The notes beneath the pieces were generated by a model. That model saw nothing but the letters and a program-made list of their open reading frames with translations. It made no database searches and was not told where the DNA came from. A stretch of 64,000 bases of DNA from positions 1 through 64,000 of the forward strand of contig CAZRYF010000014.1 of the NCBI GenBank assembly GCA_964604165.1, read 5' to 3'. The stretch is from JAYZDK01 sp964604165 (lineage in GTDB: Bacteria; Myxococcota_A; UBA796; CAJQPC01). The position numbers were made by a program, and so were the translations under genes. Positions 61,295-64,000 of this stretch are shown in pieces (positions within the stretch are counted from its first letter, which is position 1; each line of letters starts with the position of its first letter).

Positions 61295-64000
61295 TCAGGT
61301 GGCGACCTGCTCCTCAAGTTCCATGGCAAGCTCGGACGAATCATCTCCACCCGCCGTGATCATGCCCAGCTTCTGGTAGGCGGCAAAGCCGGTACCTGCG
61401 GGGATGAGACGGCCCATGATGACGTTTTCCTTCAAACCGCGCAGGGTGTCCATCCGTCCCTGGATGGCCGCCTCCGTGAGCACCCGCGTGGTCTCCTGGA
61501 AGGAAGCCGCCGACAGGAACGAGTCCGTGGAGAGCGACGCCTTTGTGATTCCAAGCAGGAGGGGCTCGGCGGCTGCCGGGCGTCCGCCCATGGCCACCAC
61601 CTTCCGGTTGGAGTCGTGGAAGCGGTAGCGATCCACCTGCTCGTCCACCAGGAAGTCGGTGTCGCCAACAGAACGGATTTTCACCCGGCGCAACATCTGG
61701 CGAACAATCACCTCGATGTGCTTGTCGTTGATCTTCACACCCTGCAGGCGGTAGACCTCCTGCACCTCGTCCACCAGGTAGCCGGCCAGCGCCTCCTCAC
61801 CCTTGACCTTCAAGATGTCGTGGGGGTTGGCGGCACCGTCCATGAGCGAGTCACCCGCGCGGACAAAGTCGCCCTCGTTCACGGTGATGTTCTTGCCCTT
61901 GGGGATGAGGTACTCCATCGCCGTTTCGTCCTCGTCGGTCACAACGACGCGGCGCTTGCCCTTGGTGTCCTTGCCAAAGGCGACCAGGCCATCGTTTTCG
62001 GTGATGATGGCAACCTCCTTGGGCTTGCGGGCCTCGAAGAGCTCGGCCACCCGGGGAAGTCCACCGGTGATGTCCTTGGTCTTCGTGGTCTCCCGGGGAA
62101 TCTTGGCCAGAACGGTACCGGGAGCCACCCCTTCTCCCTCGGAGATGAGGATGTTGGCACCCACGGGCAAGAAGAACTGCTGGGGAGTCTTCTTGGTCTT
62201 GACCTTGACCAGGATCCGGGGCCGCAGTTCCGCGTCCTTGAACTCCATGACCAGCTTGCGGGAGCGCCCCGTCAGCGTGTCGATGGACTCGTCCAGGGTC
62301 TGACCTTCCAGGAGGTCCTCGAAGGAAACCTCGCCCTTGGCCGTGGCAAGAATGGGGGTGGTGAAGGGATCCCACTCCGCGATCTTTGTCTTGGAGGTGA
62401 CGCGCTCCCCGTCCTTCACCAGCAGGCTGGCTCCGTAGGGAATGCTGTAGCGTTCGCGCTCTCGGCCCTTGTCATCCGCCACGTGGATCTCCCCGTTGCG
62501 GCTCATGACCACCTGGAGGCCCTCGGATGATTTCACCACAATCAAGGCATCGGAGTACCGGATGGTTCCCGAGGTCTTGAGCTCAATGGACGCCTGGGTG
62601 ACCTTGGCGGATGCCGCACCACCGATGTGGAAGGTCCGCATGGTCAGCTGGGTGCCGGGCTCGCCGATAGACTGGGCAGCGATGACGCCGATGGCCTCAC
62701 CTGCGTTGACCAGCTCGCCACGGGCCAGGTCACGGCCGTAGCACATGGCGCAGATACCCCAGCGCATGTCACAGGACAGAACCGATCGGATCCGGACCTT
62801 TTCCACACCGGCCTGGACGATGCGTTCGACCGCATCCTCGTCCAGCATGGAGTCCTTTCCGACAAGCACCTCTCCCGAGTAGGGATCGGGGATGTCCTCG
62901 ACCGCCACCCGCCCAAGGACGCGCTCACCCATGTGCTCGATGATCTCCCCCCCCTCAATGAGACTGGTGACCTCCATTCCCTCGGTGGTCCCACAATCCC
63001 GCGCGGTCACGATGGTGTCCTGCACCACGTCCACAAGGCGCCGGGTGAGGTACCCGGAGTTTGCGGTCTTCAGCGCCGTGTCCGCGAGACCCTTTCGGGC
63101 ACCGTGGGTGGAGATGAAGTACTGAAGGGTCGACAGCCCCTCGCGGAAGTTCGCGGTGATGGGCGTCTCGATGATCTCGCCGGACGGCTTGGCCATCAGG
63201 CCACGCATGCCCGCCAGCTGCCGCACCTGGGTGGGGCTACCTCGAGCGCCGGAGTCGACCATCATGTACACGGAGTTGAAGGAAGGCTGCTCCACCTCCT
63301 CTCCTTCGGGACTCTTGATGACCTCGGCGCCAATCTCAGCGAGCAGGGTGTTGGAGAGCTCGTCGGTCACCTTGGACCAGATGTCAATCACCTTGTTGTA
63401 CTTCTCACCCACGGTGATCAAGCCGTCTTCATACTGCTCTTCCGTCTCCCGGACCTCAGCGTGCGCCGACCCAAGGATCTCACCCTTGGTGCTCGGAATG
63501 AGCATGTCGTTGATACAGATGGAGACCCCCGACCGGGTGGACTGGGAGAAGCCCATCTGCATGAGGGCATCCGCCATGAGCACGGTCTGCTTGGCACCCG
63601 CCACACGGTAGCAGCGATCGATCAGCTCCCCGAGAGCCTTCTTGTTCAGGGGTCGATTGACCAGACTGAACGGAAGAATCTTGGGTACGATGTCGAAAAA
63701 GAGAACGCGGCCCACGGTCGTGTCCACCATCTCACCGCGAGACTCCGCTCCAGCAGCTTCCTGGTCCCGGGTATACACCGGCACCAGACCGCCCTGGCCA
63801 AAGAATCCAGCCGGGGCCACGACCATCACCAGGTCATCGCCGTAGGTCTCCCGCGCCCAAGCCACCGCATTGCGGAGCACAACCATTCGTCGGGTCGTGT
63901 TGGCACGAGCGTCCAGGAGCCCCTCGCCCCCCTTGCTCTTGGGTTCGGCCAGGTTCACCACGGCCACCACCCGGGAGATGTCCCCGCGCTTGGGCAGCTG
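61295..64000 (-). CDS. rpoC: RNA polymerase beta-prime subunit, C-terminal two-thirds (5' end outside window)
   Basis: About 902 codons of beta-prime, open to the window edge. GARGSPTQVRQLAGMRGLMA and the bridge-helix/trigger-loop part (EGLSTLQYFISTHGARKGLA) are present. The zinc-2 cysteines sit in TARDCGTTEG and SCDMRWGICAMCYGR. The C-terminal clamp ends LEEQVAT. It lies upstream of rpsL as in rpoBC-str arrangements. Confidence 0.97.
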   Translation of the reverse strand, partial: QLPKRGDISRVVAVVNLAEPKSKGGEGLLDARANTTRRMVVLRNAVAWARETYGDDLVMVVAPAGFFGQGGLVPVYTRDQEAAGAESRGEMVDTTVGRVLFFDIVPKILPFSLVNRPLNKKALGELIDRCYRVAGAKQTVLMADALMQMGFSQSTRSGVSICINDMLIPSTKGEILGSAHAEVRETEEQYEDGLITVGEKYNKVIDIWSKVTDELSNTLLAEIGAEVIKSPEGEEVEQPSFNSVYMMVDSGARGSPTQVRQLAGMRGLMAKPSGEIIETPITANFREGLSTLQYFISTHGARKGLADTALKTANSGYLTRRLVDVVQDTIVTARDCGTTEGMEVTSLIEGGEIIEHMGERVLGRVAVEDIPDPYSGEVLVGKDSMLDEDAVERIVQAGVEKVRIRSVLSCDMRWGICAMCYGRDLARGELVNAGEAIGVIAAQSIGEPGTQLTMRTFHIGGAASAKVTQASIELKTSGTIRYSDALIVVKSSEGLQVVMSRNGEIHVADDKGRERERYSIPYGASLLVKDGERVTSKTKIAEWDPFTTPILATAKGEVSFEDLLEGQTLDESIDTLTGRSRKLVMEFKDAELRPRILVKVKTKKTPQQFFLPVGANILISEGEGVAPGTVLAKIPRETTKTKDITGGLPRVAELFEARKPKEVAIITENDGLVAFGKDTKGKRRVVVTDEDETAMEYLIPKGKNITVNEGDFVRAGDSLMDGAANPHDILKVKGEEALAGYLVDEVQEVYRLQGVKINDKHIEVIVRQMLRRVKIRSVGDTDFLVDEQVDRYRFHDSNRKVVAMGGRPAAAEPLLLGITKASLSTDSFLSAASFQETTRVLTEAAIQGRMDTLRGLKENVIMGRLIPAGTGFAAYQKLGMITAGGDDSSELAMELEEQVAT

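Overview
The window is high-GC, gene-dense DNA from a Gram-negative bacterium that most resembles Myxococcota or a related delta-proteobacterial lineage. The evidence is a Glt/Nfs-type gliding or surface-assembly cluster, an FHA/TonB-tailed GltG-like protein, many lipoproteins with MopE-like Ca-binding, Ig-like or ASH domains, and delta-type outer-membrane barrels. Two 100-N runs (17220-17319, 42133-42232) show that this is a scaffolded assembly. Both interrupt tandem repeats.

Layout. 1-3.2 kb: cell-envelope genes (GT51 peptidoglycan synthase, WaaE-like glycosyltransferase) on the minus strand, a zinc-peptidase-like protein and tRNA-Cys. 3.2-8.7 kb: a TolQ/ExbB-TolR/ExbD-TonB set followed by a TonB-dependent receptor with its own TonB-like N-terminal domain and a lipoprotein. 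8.8-20.6 kb: eight co-directional genes in the order gltA-B-C-D-E-F-G-H, two beta-barrels, three TPR proteins, a small periplasmic protein, an FHA-TM-TonB protein and another barrel. This is the order of the Myxococcus xanthus nfs operon and the core of its Agl-Glt gliding machine. 20.7-22.6 kb: an ASH-domain lipoprotein, then rplC (L3) alone under its own likely promoter. 22.6-41.3 kb: mixed genes (nadB, lytic transglycosylase, pgsA, TlpA-like, pyrD, hydrolase, surface lipoproteins, tRNA-Gly, glycosyltransferase plus beta-helix protein, gapA-pgk-tpiA-secG, tRNA-Leu, an odd secreted-looking P450). 41.3-42.3 kb: a frameshifted lipoprotein gene and a 65-bp tandem repeat.

42.3-64 kb: one continuous minus-strand translation block read from rpoC through str (rpsL, rpsG, fusA, tuf), S10, spc and alpha genes to rpoA, rplQ and fur. 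It lacks rplC, rpsD and infA at their usual places. rplC is found 34 kb away on the opposite strand. The other two are not in this window.

Working together: the TolQR pair at 3.2-4.3 kb could energise the envelope-spanning Glt-like complex encoded 4.5 kb downstream, as AglRQS does for Glt/Nfs, or it may serve only the neighbouring TonB receptor. The sequence alone does not decide. The most notable observations are the intact single-locus glt/nfs set with nearby TolQR-TonB, the displaced rplC, the P450 lacking its oxygen-activating residues but carrying a twin-arginine leader, and fur attached to the tail of the ribosomal operon.
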